From Litorilituus lipolyticus (GTDB lineage Bacteria; Pseudomonadota; Gammaproteobacteria; Enterobacterales; Alteromonadaceae), in NCBI RefSeq assembly GCF_006439335.1, contig NZ_SAWY01000009.1, positions 124,001 through 188,000 on the forward strand: a stretch of DNA of 64,000 bases. Direction: 5' to 3'. The position numbers and the translations under genes were made by a program. Shown piece by piece: positions 1-10,026 of this stretch; position 1 is the first letter of the stretch; the number at the start of each line of letters is the position of its first letter. The notes below the pieces were generated by a model, which had not been told where the DNA came from, searched no databases, and saw only the letters and a list, made by a program, of their open reading frames with translations.

Positions 1-19
1 TAAGGTAAGTGAGGCTGCT

Positions 20-418
20 ATGGCAGTAGGATTTGATAAAGGTTTTCAAATGCATGCTCAAGGTATGGTTCTGCGAACACAAAGAGCAGAAGTGATTGCC
101 AGCAACATCGCGAATGCAGATACCCCTGGATATAAAGCCCAAGGTATGGACTTTAAAGAAGCGCTAGCTCAAGCCTCAAGACAGCAGCAAGGTACCATCT
201 ACAAAACCAACGAGAAACATTTTGATATACGAACAGGTTCAGAGGATTTCCTAAAATATCGTGTACCAGATCAACCAGATACAGGTGACGGAAATACAGT
301 TGATGTACAAATGGAACGAAACTTGTATCTAGAAAATTCATTAGAGTATCAAGCTAGCGTGCAGTTTCTTAATGGCAAGATAAAAGCCTATAAGAAAGTC
401 ATAAGTGGAGGTCAGTAA
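20..418 (+). CDS. flgB: Flagellar basal-body rod protein FlgB
   Basis: FlgB is a proximal rod subunit of the basal body, exported by the flagellar type III apparatus. The 132-residue product has the usual length. Its N-terminal half contains the rod/hook signature ASNIANADTPGYKA (about residues 27-40), and its C-terminal helix ends in an N-G-K-I-K-A-Y-K pattern typical of FlgB. The ATG at 20 is preceded by GAGG at 11-14, which supports this start. It is the first gene of the window and lies 2 bp before flgC; its own promoter would be outside the window. Confidence 0.96.
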   Translation: MAVGFDKGFQMHAQGMVLRTQRAEVIASNIANADTPGYKAQGMDFKEALAQASRQQQGTIYKTNEKHFDIRTGSEDFLKYRVPDQPDTGDGNTVDVQMERNLYLENSLEYQASVQFLNGKIKAYKKVISGGQ

Positions 419-420
419 TC

Positions 421-840
421 ATGAGCTTATTTAACGTATTTAATATCAGTGGTAGTGGTATGAGCGCACAATCAACGCGTTTAAATACCACAGCAAGTAA
501 TATTGCTAATGCAGACAGTGTTAGTAGTAGTGCAGGAGAAACTTACCGAGCTCGCCATCCAGTATTTGCCGCTGCAATGCAAGAAGCTGCCGCCGGTCAA
601 CAAAGTGCTACAGGTGTTAAAGTGTTAGGTATTGTCGAAAGTGATAAGCCGCTTAATGTGGAGTACTCACCAAGTCACCCAATGGCAGATAAAGACGGCT
701 ATATCTATAAGCCAAATGTCAATGTTATTGAAGAAATGACAAATATGATATCGGCATCTCGCTCATACCAAACCAATGTTCAGCTAGCTGAATCAGCAAA
801 GAATATGCTCAATAAAACATTAACTTTAGGTCAACGTTAA
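421..840 (+). CDS. flgC: Flagellar basal-body rod protein FlgC
   Basis: FlgC is a proximal rod subunit. The 139-residue protein carries the N-terminal signature TTASNIANADSVSS (about residues 23-36), the central YKPNVNVIEEMTNM segment and the C-terminal SYQTNVQ...KNMLNKTL helix, all characteristic of FlgC. It follows flgB with a 2-bp gap and is co-transcribed with it and flgD. Confidence 0.96.
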   Translation: MSLFNVFNISGSGMSAQSTRLNTTASNIANADSVSSSAGETYRARHPVFAAAMQEAAAGQQSATGVKVLGIVESDKPLNVEYSPSHPMADKDGYIYKPNVNVIEEMTNMISASRSYQTNVQLAESAKNMLNKTLTLGQR

Positions 841-870
841 TGACTGGCTTAAATCTTTTAGGAGTGCAAA

Positions 871-1557
871 ATGGAAACAGTTAAAGGTGGCAACCCACTA
901 GAAGCTATGCGTTGGCAAAAAGATGACTACAAAGTTGCTGAGCAAGATAGAGGCATGCTGACGCAAGCAGACTTCTTTGCTTTGTTAACGAAAGAACTAG
1001 CGAATCAAGATCCAACAAAGCCGGTTGATAATAATGAGATGATTTCACAAATGACTGCATTCTCTACAACCGATGGTGTGCAAAAACTCAATGATCAATT
1101 TGACTCATTTGCTAGCTCGATGACATCAAGTCAAGCATTACAAGCATCATCGTTAGTTGGTCGAAGTGTATTGGTAAAAGATAATGTTTTTGGTATGAAT
1201 GAAGGTGAAAACGTCAAAGGCAAGTTAGTGACAGATAAGCCAGCGAGTAATGTGGTTATTTATGTCGAAAATACCGCAGGTGAAGTTATTCAGACAGTCC
1301 CTGTTGGTAGTGTTGATAAAGGTGAGTTTGGCTTTACTTGGAATGGCCAAACATCTAATGGTGAAGCAGCACAAGCAGGAGCCTATCGTTTTAGAGTTGT
1401 AGGTTTAGTTGAGGGTAAAGCTTCAGAGTTAGAAGCGATGACTTATCGTAAAGTAGATAGTGTGACCTTAGCAGGCGCTGGCGGTAACATCATGCTCAAC
1501 TTAAATGGAGGCAGTGCTATGGCATTAGCCGATGTCGTTGAAGTATCGGAAACTTAA
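871..1557 (+). CDS. flgD: Flagellar hook assembly (hook cap) protein FlgD
   Basis: FlgD forms the temporary cap under which hook subunits polymerise. The 228-residue protein has the N-terminal export/cap segment with FFALLTKELANQDPTKPVDN (about residues 35-54), the most conserved part of FlgD, followed by the Fn3/tudor-like C-terminal region with the GEFGFTWNGQTSNGE motif. The start at 871 follows TTTTAGGAGTGCAAA, a strong ribosome-binding site. It stands between flgC and flgE, as in other polar-flagellum operons. Confidence 0.95.
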   Translation: METVKGGNPLEAMRWQKDDYKVAEQDRGMLTQADFFALLTKELANQDPTKPVDNNEMISQMTAFSTTDGVQKLNDQFDSFASSMTSSQALQASSLVGRSVLVKDNVFGMNEGENVKGKLVTDKPASNVVIYVENTAGEVIQTVPVGSVDKGEFGFTWNGQTSNGEAAQAGAYRFRVVGLVEGKASELEAMTYRKVDSVTLAGAGGNIMLNLNGGSAMALADVVEVSET

Positions 1558-1644
1558 GCATTTTTCAGGTTAATTTATTGTTAGATAAATTGATTTATTA
1601 GGCACATGCCAGCATAGAACAGAATATTTAAAGAGGGTTAGATT

Positions 1645-3030
1645 ATGTCATTTAACATAGCATTAAGCGGTTTAAACGCAGCGCAAAAAGATTTAGATGT
1701 GACATCAAATAATATTGCAAACGTCAATACGGTAGGGTTTAAAGAATCTCGTGCTGAATTTGTCGATGTGTATGCCGCATCATTACTTGCCTCTGGCAAA
1801 ACTAAAGTGGGTGATGGTGTGTTAACCGCTGATGTTGCTCAACAGTTTTCTCAAGGTAGCATTCAATTTACCAATAATGCTCTTGATTTAGCGGTAACTG
1901 GAAATGGTTTTTTTGCTACAGTACCAGAGCTTGGTTCACTTGAAACTTCATATACTCGAGCTGGGCAGTTTAAATTAAATGCTGATAACTTTGTCGTTAA
2001 TTCACAAGGAGGTCATTTATTAGGTTTTCCTGTAAACCCTGATGGTTCATCTGCGTCAGTAAGTTTAAGTACTGCCGAGCCTATTCGGATTCCAACAGCC
2101 TCGGGCGCACCGACTAAAACCAGTGAAGTGGATGTACGGATGAATTTACCTGCGGGTGATTCATATATTGCGGGAGCACCAGGTAATTTCGATCCTGATG
2201 ATCCACTTACTTTTAATAATTCTACCTCAGTTACAATATTTGACTCTTTGGGTGATAGTCATGTAATGACTTATTTCTTTGTAAAAGATGACCCTAACAC
2301 TAACCCTAATGAGTGGATGTTATTCGCTGCCGTGGATGGTAAGCCTATTAATTTAGTTGACGACAGTACAGTTCCTCCTTCTGCTACTGGAATTATTGGT
2401 GGTAATGTTTCTGGGCCTCTTCAACCAACTGGTGGAGTTGGTGGGGCTAGGTTAACTTTTAATGCTTCGGGGGATTTTATTTCGCAAATTCCAACCTTAG
2501 CTGATGGTGGTATCATCACAGAAGACTTTACTAATCACCTACCTAACGGCGCTGATATATTACAAAGAGTACAAATTGATTTTAATTTAGATCCAACAGG
2601 ACCAAACCCGAACGAACCAACTCAGTTCGCTTCAAACTTTGAAGTGACGGCATTAAACCAAGATGGTTTAGCAGTAGGTCGCTTAACCGGCATTGATATT
2701 GGTACAGATGGTCTTGTTCGCGCTACATACAGTAACGGTACCTCTCAGCCATTATCCAGAATTGCCATGGTGAACTTTGCCAATGAACAAGGGCTAACAC
2801 AAATTGGTAATACCGGTTGGAAAGAAAGTATTGTTTCAGGTGAAGCCTTAGCGGGTGAAGCGGGTTCAGGTACTTTTGGTACTATTAACTCTTCAGCGTT
2901 AGAACAATCAAACGTTAATTTAACTACTGAGTTAATTGATTTAATTTCAGCGCAGCGTAACTTCCAAGCCAACTCACGAGCGCTAGAAGTTGATAACCAG
3001 TTAAACCAAACTATTTTACAAATTAGATAG
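1645..3030 (+). CDS. flgE: Flagellar hook protein FlgE
   Basis: FlgE is the hook subunit. The 461-residue protein begins MSFNIALSGLNAAQKDLDVT and has the rod/hook N-terminal motif SNNIANVNTVGFKES and the C-terminal ELIDLISAQRNFQANSRAL helix expected for FlgE. The middle (about residues 140-330) is the variable surface-exposed hook domain. A start-proximal AGAGGG supports the ATG at 1645. A rho-independent terminator 55 bp downstream ends this transcription unit, separating it from flgF. Confidence 0.96.
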   Translation: MSFNIALSGLNAAQKDLDVTSNNIANVNTVGFKESRAEFVDVYAASLLASGKTKVGDGVLTADVAQQFSQGSIQFTNNALDLAVTGNGFFATVPELGSLETSYTRAGQFKLNADNFVVNSQGGHLLGFPVNPDGSSASVSLSTAEPIRIPTASGAPTKTSEVDVRMNLPAGDSYIAGAPGNFDPDDPLTFNNSTSVTIFDSLGDSHVMTYFFVKDDPNTNPNEWMLFAAVDGKPINLVDDSTVPPSATGIIGGNVSGPLQPTGGVGGARLTFNASGDFISQIPTLADGGIITEDFTNHLPNGADILQRVQIDFNLDPTGPNPNEPTQFASNFEVTALNQDGLAVGRLTGIDIGTDGLVRATYSNGTSQPLSRIAMVNFANEQGLTQIGNTGWKESIVSGEALAGEAGSGTFGTINSSALEQSNVNLTTELIDLISAQRNFQANSRALEVDNQLNQTILQIR

Positions 3031-3084
3031 TTAACATCATAAGCTAGCGGATCATTTTCGTTAGCAAGTTATCATATTTACCCA

Positions 3085-3126
3085 AAAGCCAATATCGAAG
3101 ACGTTTATTTTGATATTGGTTTTTTT
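3085..3126 (+). terminator. Rho-independent terminator after flgE
   Basis: An inverted repeat CCAATATC (3089-3096) / GATATTGG (3112-3119), extended at its base by A-T pairs, is followed immediately by seven T residues (3120-3126). It lies between the flgE stop and the sigma-54 promoter of flgF, so it marks the operon boundary. Confidence 0.8.
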
Positions 3127-3205
3127 GTTTCTCCCGTTCAACATGTCTTTCAAGCAAAAGCTTACTTTCCTTCAAAGCCCTATAAAATTTAGGTGATAGC
3201 ACTTC

Positions 3206-3220
3206 TGGCACTTAACTTGC
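3206..3220 (+). promoter_or_regulatory. Sigma-54 promoter for the flgF operon
   Basis: TGGCACTTAACTTGC matches the sigma-54 (RpoN) -24/-12 consensus TGGCAC-N5-TTGC, with GG and GC separated by exactly 10 nt. The expected start of transcription is near 3232, about 35 nt upstream of the flgF ATG. Confidence 0.88.
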
Positions 3221-3266
3221 AGATTACTTATTAGATAGTTCATTAAAGAGTTTTCAGGAATTAATC

Positions 3267-4010
3267 ATGGATAAGTTGCTTTATATCGCTATGAGCGGTG
3301 CGAAACAAAATATGCACGCTTTATCAATCAATGCCAATAACTTAGCAAATGCTAAAACTACTGGCTTTAAAGCTGATCTTGCACAAGCTAGAGCAATGCA
3401 AGCTTACGGTGAAGGTTTACCAACACGAGTTTTTTCCATGACTGAAAGAGCCAGCCAAAATTTTGACTCGGGCTCTATGTTAACAACAGGTCGATCCCTT
3501 GATATTGCCATAGAAGGTGATGGGTTTATTGCAGTGCAAGCTGGAAACGGTCAAGAAGCGTATACCCGCAGCGGTCATTTGCGAGTGACTGAGCAAGGTA
3601 CTTTAGAAACAAATTCCGGCGAGATGGTATTAGGCGAAAATGGTCCCATACAATTACCACTGCCAGTGAATAACATTCAAATAAGTCGAGATGGAACCAT
3701 TATGGTTCAACCTGAAGGTGCTCCTAGTAATGTTCAAGAAGAAGCAGGGCGTATTAAGTTAGTTAATACTGACGTTCGACTTGTTGAAAAGGGTAATGAT
3801 GGTTTATTTAGAGCTAAAAACGGTCAAGCTTTAGTTGCTGATATAAACGTTAAAGTACTCGGCGGTACATTAGAGTCGAGTAATGTTAACCCTATTAATG
3901 AAATGACTGAAATGATTGCATTGCAACGTCAATTTGAAATGCAATTAAAAATGATGAAAACCGCAGAAGAGATAGACTCAAGTGCTTCTGCTTTATTAAG
4001 AGCATTCTAA
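3267..4010 (+). CDS. flgF: Flagellar basal-body rod protein FlgF
   Basis: FlgF is a proximal rod protein. The 247-residue product begins MDKLLYIAMSGAKQ and contains NANNLANAKTTGFKAD (about residues 22-37), the central LDIAIEGDGFIAVQ motif and the C-terminal VNPINEMTEMIALQRQFEMQ helix. It is first in the transcription unit driven by the sigma-54 site at 3206-3220 and is followed by flgG after 42 bp. Confidence 0.95.
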   Translation: MDKLLYIAMSGAKQNMHALSINANNLANAKTTGFKADLAQARAMQAYGEGLPTRVFSMTERASQNFDSGSMLTTGRSLDIAIEGDGFIAVQAGNGQEAYTRSGHLRVTEQGTLETNSGEMVLGENGPIQLPLPVNNIQISRDGTIMVQPEGAPSNVQEEAGRIKLVNTDVRLVEKGNDGLFRAKNGQALVADINVKVLGGTLESSNVNPINEMTEMIALQRQFEMQLKMMKTAEEIDSSASALLRAF

Positions 4011-4052
4011 CTTGAGAGTCTCGATAACAATGATTAGCAAAAGAGGTGATTT

Positions 4053-4841
4053 ATGAACCCAGCATTATGGATAAGTAAAACCGGCTTAGATGCGCAAAAC
4101 AAAGATATTGCGGTAATTTCTAATAATTTAGCCAATGCCAGTACGGTAGGATTTAAAAAGAGTAGAGCAGTATTTGAAGATTTGCTTTACCAAAATATTA
4201 ATCAACCTGGTGGGAGAACCGCTCAAGATACTGAGGCGCCTTCTGGTTTAATGCTTGGTGCGGGTACTAAGGTAGTGGCAACACAAAAAATTCACACCCA
4301 AGGTGATATGATCACCACCGACAATGCTCTTGATTTAATGATTCAAGGTGAAGGTTTTTTTGAAATTTTAATGCCTGATGGAAGCTCGGCTTATAGTCGT
4401 AATGGTCAATTTACCATGGATGAAGAAGGTAATATGGTGACTCCAGGTGCTGGTTATTTAATTCAACCACAAGTGACGATTCCAGAAGATGCACTGAGTA
4501 TTATTGTTTCACAAGATGGTGAAGTGTCAGTGACTTTACAAGGTCAAGCAGACCCAGCCGTTGTTGGACAAATTAACCTAGTTAATTTTGTTAACCCAAC
4601 AGGTTTAGAGCCAATCGGACAAAACTTGTTCACAGAAACGGCAGTTAGTGGCGCGCCACAAGAGGGCGTTCCTGGGCTTGAAGGCTACGGTATGTTAGTG
4701 CAAGGCGCTTTAGAAACTTCCAATGTAAATACTACGGAAGAGCTAGTGAATTTAATTGAAAGTCAGCGTGTTTATGAAATGAACTCAAAAGTTATTTCGG
4801 CGGTTGATCAAATGCTTAGCTACATTAATCAACAGTTATAA
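4053..4841 (+). CDS. flgG: Flagellar distal rod protein FlgG
   Basis: FlgG builds the distal rod. The 262-residue protein has the usual length, with NNLANASTVGFKKSRAVFED near residues 27-46, LDLMIQGEGFFEILMPDG in the middle and the C-terminal VNTTEELVNLIESQRVYEMN helix characteristic of FlgG. An AAGAGGTG ribosome-binding site precedes the ATG. flgH follows 20 bp downstream. Confidence 0.96.
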   Translation: MNPALWISKTGLDAQNKDIAVISNNLANASTVGFKKSRAVFEDLLYQNINQPGGRTAQDTEAPSGLMLGAGTKVVATQKIHTQGDMITTDNALDLMIQGEGFFEILMPDGSSAYSRNGQFTMDEEGNMVTPGAGYLIQPQVTIPEDALSIIVSQDGEVSVTLQGQADPAVVGQINLVNFVNPTGLEPIGQNLFTETAVSGAPQEGVPGLEGYGMLVQGALETSNVNTTEELVNLIESQRVYEMNSKVISAVDQMLSYINQQL

Positions 4842-4861
4842 CCGTTGATATAGGTGAGGGT

Positions 4862-5563
4862 ATGAGAATGAAATCTATGAATAAAATTTGTATAGCCAGT
4901 ATCTTTATCGTATTAGTCTCAGGTTGTAGTAACACTATTGAGCTAAGTAAAGCGTTGCCAGATGACCCAGATTTTGCGCCAATTATGCCAGAAGCTGAAG
5001 AAGAAGCTATTGTGCCCAGTGGTTCGTTATTTAATCAACACTACGTCAATAATATTTACTCTGACTCAAAAGCACATCGTGTTGGCGATATTATTTCAGT
5101 GATTTTAAGTGAAAATACTCAAGCTAAAAAGAATGCTAAAACGGAGCTTAAAAAAGAGAATGAGTTTGAACTTGGTGCAGTGAGCGGTTTAGGTGGCAAT
5201 CCTGTAACTGTCAATGGTAAAGCATTACAGTTTGGTTTAGAGCAAGACTCTGCCTTTAAAGGTGATTCAAAAGCGGATCAAGGTAATAGCTTAAGTGGGA
5301 ATATTTCAGTGCATGTTTTACGGGTATTACCTAATGGTAACTTAATGATTCGTGGTGAAAAATGGATCACTTTAAATAACGGTGATGAATATATTCGCTT
5401 AACGGGCGTTATTCGTTCAAAAGATATAAATTCAAATAATACTATTCAATCAACGAAAGTTGCTAATGCCCGTATTCAATACGCGGGAACAGGAACATTT
5501 GCTGATGTTAATGAACAAGGCTGGCTAACCAAATTTTTCAGTGGCGCTTGGTGGCCAATTTAG
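4862..5563 (+). CDS. flgH: Flagellar L-ring lipoprotein FlgH
   Basis: FlgH forms the outer-membrane L ring. The 233-residue precursor has a lipoprotein signal peptide with lipobox LVSGC (Cys22). The mature part has the family motifs HRVGDIISVILSENTQAKK and GNISVHVLRVLPNGNLMIRG and ends with ITSN-like and FSGAWWPI segments. Three nearby ATG codons (4862, 4868, 4877) are possible; the AGGTGAGGG at 4852-4860 serves the first two equally well. Confidence 0.95.
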   Translation: MRMKSMNKICIASIFIVLVSGCSNTIELSKALPDDPDFAPIMPEAEEEAIVPSGSLFNQHYVNNIYSDSKAHRVGDIISVILSENTQAKKNAKTELKKENEFELGAVSGLGGNPVTVNGKALQFGLEQDSAFKGDSKADQGNSLSGNISVHVLRVLPNGNLMIRGEKWITLNNGDEYIRLTGVIRSKDINSNNTIQSTKVANARIQYAGTGTFADVNEQGWLTKFFSGAWWPI

Positions 5564-5661
5564 ACTTTAAGCAGCGCAAACTATTTACCCCAAAGGTATT
5601 TAGTGATGGAACGAATACTGATTAATTTACTTTTACATTGTCAACGATAGGTAGTAAGCAA

Positions 5662-6756
5662 ATGAAAGCGTTAAGACAAATTACAATAATACTGTGTAGC
5701 TTAGTACTGGTTAATGCTAGTTACGCTCAGCGTATTAAAGATTTAGCTGATGTTGCTGGCGTGCGGTCAAACCAATTAATTGGTTATGGCCTAGTTGTTG
5801 GTTTACCAGGTACCGGTGAGCAAAGCCCTTTCACTGAACAAAGTTTTAAAACGATGTTGAGTAATTTTGGTATTACCATGCCAGATAATTTAAAACCTAA
5901 AATTAAGAATGTTGCTGCAGTAGCTGTACACGCCGAGTTAAATGCTTTTGCCAAACCCGGACAAAGCATTGATGTAACAGTATCGAGTATGGGGAGCGCA
6001 CAAAGCTTACGTGGTGGTACGTTATTACAAACCGTATTAATGGGTATTGATGGCAATGCTTATGCCGTAGCGCAAGGTAGTTTAGTGGTAAGTGGCTTAG
6101 GAGCACAAGGTTTAGATGGCTCTCAAGTACTCGTTAACATTCCAACCGTTGGTAGGATAGCAAACGGTGCAACCGTTGAAAGAGAAGTTAAATCACCTTT
6201 TTCATCAGGTGATTATATTACCTTTAATTTAAGGAATTCAGACTTTACTACAGCAAAACGCTTATCTGACACGATAAATGAATTAATTGAAGGCTCTGCT
6301 CAAGCACTTGATGCAACCTCTGTACGAGTAACAGCACCAAGAGATATTTCAGACAGAGTTAGCTTTTTATCTGTGATTGAAAACTTAGAATTTGAGCCTG
6401 CATCACCTGCAGCAAAGATAATTGTTAATTCACGCACAGGTACTATAGTTATTGGCTCTGAAGTGAAACTACTTGCTGCTGCGATTACTCATGGTGGTAT
6501 TACGGTCACTATTAATGAAATTCAAAATGTTTCCCAACCTGATGCTTTTGCTGAAGGTGAAACCGTAGTAACTAATGAATCTGCCATAGATGTAAGCCAA
6601 ACGGATGCCAGAATGTTTGTTTTTGAACCGGGTGTTACTTTAGACACGTTAGTTAGAGCCATTAATGAAGTGGGCGCTGGACCAGGTGATGTTATGGCAA
6701 TATTAGAAGCGCTTGATCAAGCAGGTGCTATTCGTGGTGAACTCATTGTTATTTAA
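5662..6756 (+). CDS. flgI: Flagellar P-ring protein FlgI
   Basis: FlgI forms the periplasmic P ring around the rod. I place the start at the ATG at 5662 (364 aa), not at an in-frame TTG at 5638, because this gives a clean Sec signal peptide ([20 protein letters not shown], cleavage after YA) and an upstream AGG at 5649-5651. The mature protein shows [19 protein letters not shown] and the C-terminal [22 protein letters not shown] pattern typical of FlgI. It lies between flgH and flgJ. Confidence 0.94.
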   Translation: MKALRQITIILCSLVLVNASYAQRIKDLADVAGVRSNQLIGYGLVVGLPGTGEQSPFTEQSFKTMLSNFGITMPDNLKPKIKNVAAVAVHAELNAFAKPGQSIDVTVSSMGSAQSLRGGTLLQTVLMGIDGNAYAVAQGSLVVSGLGAQGLDGSQVLVNIPTVGRIANGATVEREVKSPFSSGDYITFNLRNSDFTTAKRLSDTINELIEGSAQALDATSVRVTAPRDISDRVSFLSVIENLEFEPASPAAKIIVNSRTGTIVIGSEVKLLAAAITHGGITVTINEIQNVSQPDAFAEGETVVTNESAIDVSQTDARMFVFEPGVTLDTLVRAINEVGAGPGDVMAILEALDQAGAIRGELIVI

Positions 6757-6796
6757 AAAATTGCTTTCACTATTCTAAAGCAAAAGGCTTATAGTT

Positions 6797-7951
6797 ATGG
6801 ATACAAATATTAATCAAGCACATGCATTTGACCAAGCGCGCAATGCGTTAGAGTTAAATGGCTTAAACGATATTCGTGCTCAGTCTAGATCAACTGATGC
6901 TAAAGAAAAAGATGCTGCATTAAAAGAGGCAGCTCAGCAATTTGAAGCTATTTTTATGCGGATGCTACTTTCAAGTATGCGCAAGGCTCAAGAAGTTTTA
7001 GAGTCAGATAGCCCGTTCAACTCACAGTCGACAAAATTTTACCGCGATATGCATGATCAACAAATGGCGGTTGAGCTCTCATCAAATGGCACATTAGGTT
7101 TAACCGACCTTATTGTTAGACAATTAGGTGGTGGAGAAGATTACAAACCAAGTTCTGTATTAAGAAATGATGGTAATTTACCCGCAACTCAAGCTAAGGG
7201 CACAAATAATGCTGCTAATAGTTTGTTAAGCGCTTTATCTGTCGAGAAAGAGCCTGATGAGAAAAAATCTTTTGGGAACAGTGCAAACTCGACTTTACAT
7301 GAGCTTAGTGCAGAGCAAACCGTGTTTAATCAAAATAAAGAGCATTATAGTAATTTAGTCAATAATCCATTTGGTAGTGCTTTGGCCGCGATTAGTAACA
7401 GGGTAGTTCATGCTACGCCAATCCCTCTTGCTACATCAGATAACATGGCTAAACAAAACGTCAAAATTTCAACACCTAATTTTGAACAGCCAAAAGATTT
7501 TGTCTCTGCACTAATAAAACCTGCCAAAAAAGTGCAAGAAAAATTAGGTGTCCCTTTTGAAGTGGTTATTGCTCAAGCGGCATTAGAAACAGGTTGGGGA
7601 CAAAAAATAATTAAAGATGCAGATGGTGCCAGCTCAAATAATTTATTTAACATCAAGGCTGATGCTCGCTGGTCTGGCAATAAAGTTTCAAAAGATACTT
7701 TAGAATTTGAAAATGGAGCGATGGTTAAGAAAACGGCTCCATTTAGAATGTACCAATCGCTTACTGAAAGCGTCAATGACTACGTAAACTTCCTTTCAAC
7801 AAATAACCGTTACCAAGATGCACTTCAACAACCTGGTGATGTGGAACAATTCCTGCATAGCCTTCAGAAAGCAGGTTATGCAACAGATCCTCAATACGCT
7901 AACAAGATCCTTGGCACATTGAAGAAAGTTGGTAACTTATTAACTAAATAA
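6797..7951 (+). CDS. flgJ: FlgJ: rod cap and peptidoglycan hydrolase
   Basis: FlgJ caps the growing rod and cuts a hole in peptidoglycan. The N-terminal rod-cap domain (about residues 38-110) has KEAAQQFEAIFMRMLLSSMR. The C-terminal glucosaminidase (GH73) domain (about 235-384) has AQAALETGWGQ, with Glu264 in the position of the catalytic acid. At 384 residues it is longer than enterobacterial FlgJ (about 313); the extra length is a Ser/Asn-rich linker around residues 120-230. It lies between flgI and flgK. Confidence 0.95.
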   Translation: MDTNINQAHAFDQARNALELNGLNDIRAQSRSTDAKEKDAALKEAAQQFEAIFMRMLLSSMRKAQEVLESDSPFNSQSTKFYRDMHDQQMAVELSSNGTLGLTDLIVRQLGGGEDYKPSSVLRNDGNLPATQAKGTNNAANSLLSALSVEKEPDEKKSFGNSANSTLHELSAEQTVFNQNKEHYSNLVNNPFGSALAAISNRVVHATPIPLATSDNMAKQNVKISTPNFEQPKDFVSALIKPAKKVQEKLGVPFEVVIAQAALETGWGQKIIKDADGASSNNLFNIKADARWSGNKVSKDTLEFENGAMVKKTAPFRMYQSLTESVNDYVNFLSTNNRYQDALQQPGDVEQFLHSLQKAGYATDPQYANKILGTLKKVGNLLTK

Positions 7952-8051
7952 GTTTGTCGAATTAAATATACATGCTGCCATTAACACGGTGTTCAAGCAT
8001 ATAAGCGGCAATGCTGATTGAATGATTTGATCGTTTGTAGGAGTGTCACTA

Positions 8052-10016
8052 ATGACTGTTAGTTTATATCAAACCGGTGTGAGTGGGTTGTTAAGTGCTC
8101 AGCAACAGCTGGCGACTACGGGTCATAATATTTCAAATGTAAATACCGAAGGCTATAACCGTCAAAGAGCAGAGCAAAATGCTGCTGTAGGGTTAAATAA
8201 TGGTGATAACTACATTGGTTCTGGCACTTACATTCAAGATATTACAAGACTTTACGATCAGTTTTCTTATAAAGAGCAGCTACTTAATCAAAGTAATTTA
8301 GGTGGTGCAAATTCTCTTCATAGTAAATTGACTCAACTTGATCAGATTATGAGCTCCTCAGGTGCGACATTATCTGAATCCATGCATAAATTTTATCAAG
8401 GGATGAATGGTGTCGCCGATAATCCTAGCGATCCAGCATTAAGAAGCATTGTATTAAATCAAGCGAGTGTTTTAAGCAATGACTTTTCTGAATTGCAAAG
8501 TGATTTTGCTCAAATGCAAAAGGCTGTAAATGGCGAAATTGAACAGATGGCCAGTAAAATTTCTGAAATTTCACTTGAATTAGCCAAGATCAATGAAACT
8601 ATTTTACACTCGCAAAATAATAGTCAGACAGGTAAGCCTAACGATTTATTAGATAAACGTGATCAATTAGTGGCAGAACTTGGTGAATACACTCGGGTAA
8701 ATACCATAGAAGATCAAAATGGTGTGATGTCGGTAATGATAGGCCAAGGGACAACACTTGTTGCGGGTATTACTCCGTTAACGGTTAGCGTTGTTTCAGG
8801 GGATCCAGATCCATTAAAAACTGAGTTGAGGTTAAATAGTCCAAATAGTTCAACTGCATTATATGGTGCAGATGTTGGTGGTGCATTAGCAGCAAATTTT
8901 GAGTTTAGAGATGTACATTTATTACAGGCAAACATTGAAGTTGAGCGCCTTGCCATGGCTTTTTCTTCAATTATTAATGACAGTCAAGCTAGTGGGCTTG
9001 ATTTGAATGGCTTACAAGGTGAGAATATATTTTCTGATATTAATATTTCGGCCTTGCAACAAGGTAGAGTGCTATCACCGCAGAGCAATAGTGGTAATTT
9101 AGCTGCTCATGTGAATATTTCTGATGTGTCATTAGTGCCAACAGACGAGTTTGAAATTCGTTTTGACGGTACTGATTTTATCATGATGAATTTGACAGAC
9201 AAAACAACGACAAACTTGGGTGCTCCAGGTTCAGGTACTCCAGCGGGTACCCATGTAACTCCATTTGGTTTTGAATTTGTTGAGACAGGCGGTACACCAA
9301 ATACTGATGATAGCTATTTGATTAAGCCGACAAAAAATAGTGCGGCTTTGATGAAAGTAACATTGACAAACGGTGATTCTATAGCTGCTAGTAGTGCGAT
9401 GGAAATTGCGTCATCAGATAATAACGTTAGTAATATGGAGGTTGAAATATCAGAGGTTACAGATCCTTTAACATTGATAGGTGCAGGAGCTGATAGATTT
9501 GAGCTTTATGAATCTTCTCCTGGTGTTTATATTTATGAGCTTTATAATCAAGCAGGTGTTATTACTTCTACAAACTTTTATACGCCACCTGAAACTGTTA
9601 TCTCATATGGCTTTTTTGAAGTAACTATTTCAGGAACGCCTTCAGGAGTGGCTCCAAATGCACCTGAAATATTTTACTTCAAAGATGCATTTGGTTCTGG
9701 CAATGGTCAAAACGCTCTAGCGACATCATTAACACAAAACCAAGGCGTATTAAGTAATAGCAAAGAGACATTTAGTCAAAGTTTATCAATTACTACCGCT
9801 CAAATTGGCTCTAAAGCAAGTAATGCAGAATTATCAGCAGATACCGCCCAAGCATTATATACACAAGCCTATAATCGGAACCAATCGACTTCAGGCGTTA
9901 ACTTAGATGAAGAAGCCGCTAACTTATTAAAATTTCAACAAGCTTATCAAGCAGCCTCTCAAATTGTATCAGTAGCCAATACTATATTTGATACCATTTT
10001 ATCAGCAGTGAGATAA
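8052..10016 (+). CDS. flgK: Flagellar hook-associated protein 1, FlgK
   Basis: FlgK is the first hook-filament junction protein. The N-terminus MTVSLYQTGVSGLLSAQQQL plus HNISNVNTEGYNRQR, and the C-terminal SGVNLDEEAANLLKFQQAYQ and ANTIFDTILSAVR helices, are diagnostic. The open frame extends to a GTG at 8043, but the TAGGAG at 8038-8043 is correctly spaced for the ATG at 8052, giving 654 residues. The central region (about 300-530) is the variable exposed domain. flgL follows 10 bp downstream. Confidence 0.95.
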   Translation: MTVSLYQTGVSGLLSAQQQLATTGHNISNVNTEGYNRQRAEQNAAVGLNNGDNYIGSGTYIQDITRLYDQFSYKEQLLNQSNLGGANSLHSKLTQLDQIMSSSGATLSESMHKFYQGMNGVADNPSDPALRSIVLNQASVLSNDFSELQSDFAQMQKAVNGEIEQMASKISEISLELAKINETILHSQNNSQTGKPNDLLDKRDQLVAELGEYTRVNTIEDQNGVMSVMIGQGTTLVAGITPLTVSVVSGDPDPLKTELRLNSPNSSTALYGADVGGALAANFEFRDVHLLQANIEVERLAMAFSSIINDSQASGLDLNGLQGENIFSDINISALQQGRVLSPQSNSGNLAAHVNISDVSLVPTDEFEIRFDGTDFIMMNLTDKTTTNLGAPGSGTPAGTHVTPFGFEFVETGGTPNTDDSYLIKPTKNSAALMKVTLTNGDSIAASSAMEIASSDNNVSNMEVEISEVTDPLTLIGAGADRFELYESSPGVYIYELYNQAGVITSTNFYTPPETVISYGFFEVTISGTPSGVAPNAPEIFYFKDAFGSGNGQNALATSLTQNQGVLSNSKETFSQSLSITTAQIGSKASNAELSADTAQALYTQAYNRNQSTSGVNLDEEAANLLKFQQAYQAASQIVSVANTIFDTILSAVR

Positions 10017-10026
10017 GGAGTTAATC

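Noticed and set aside
1601-1615. Sigma-54 promoter before flgE (GGCACATGCCAGC)
   Set aside because: GG and GC are one base too close, and sigma-54 spacing is strict.
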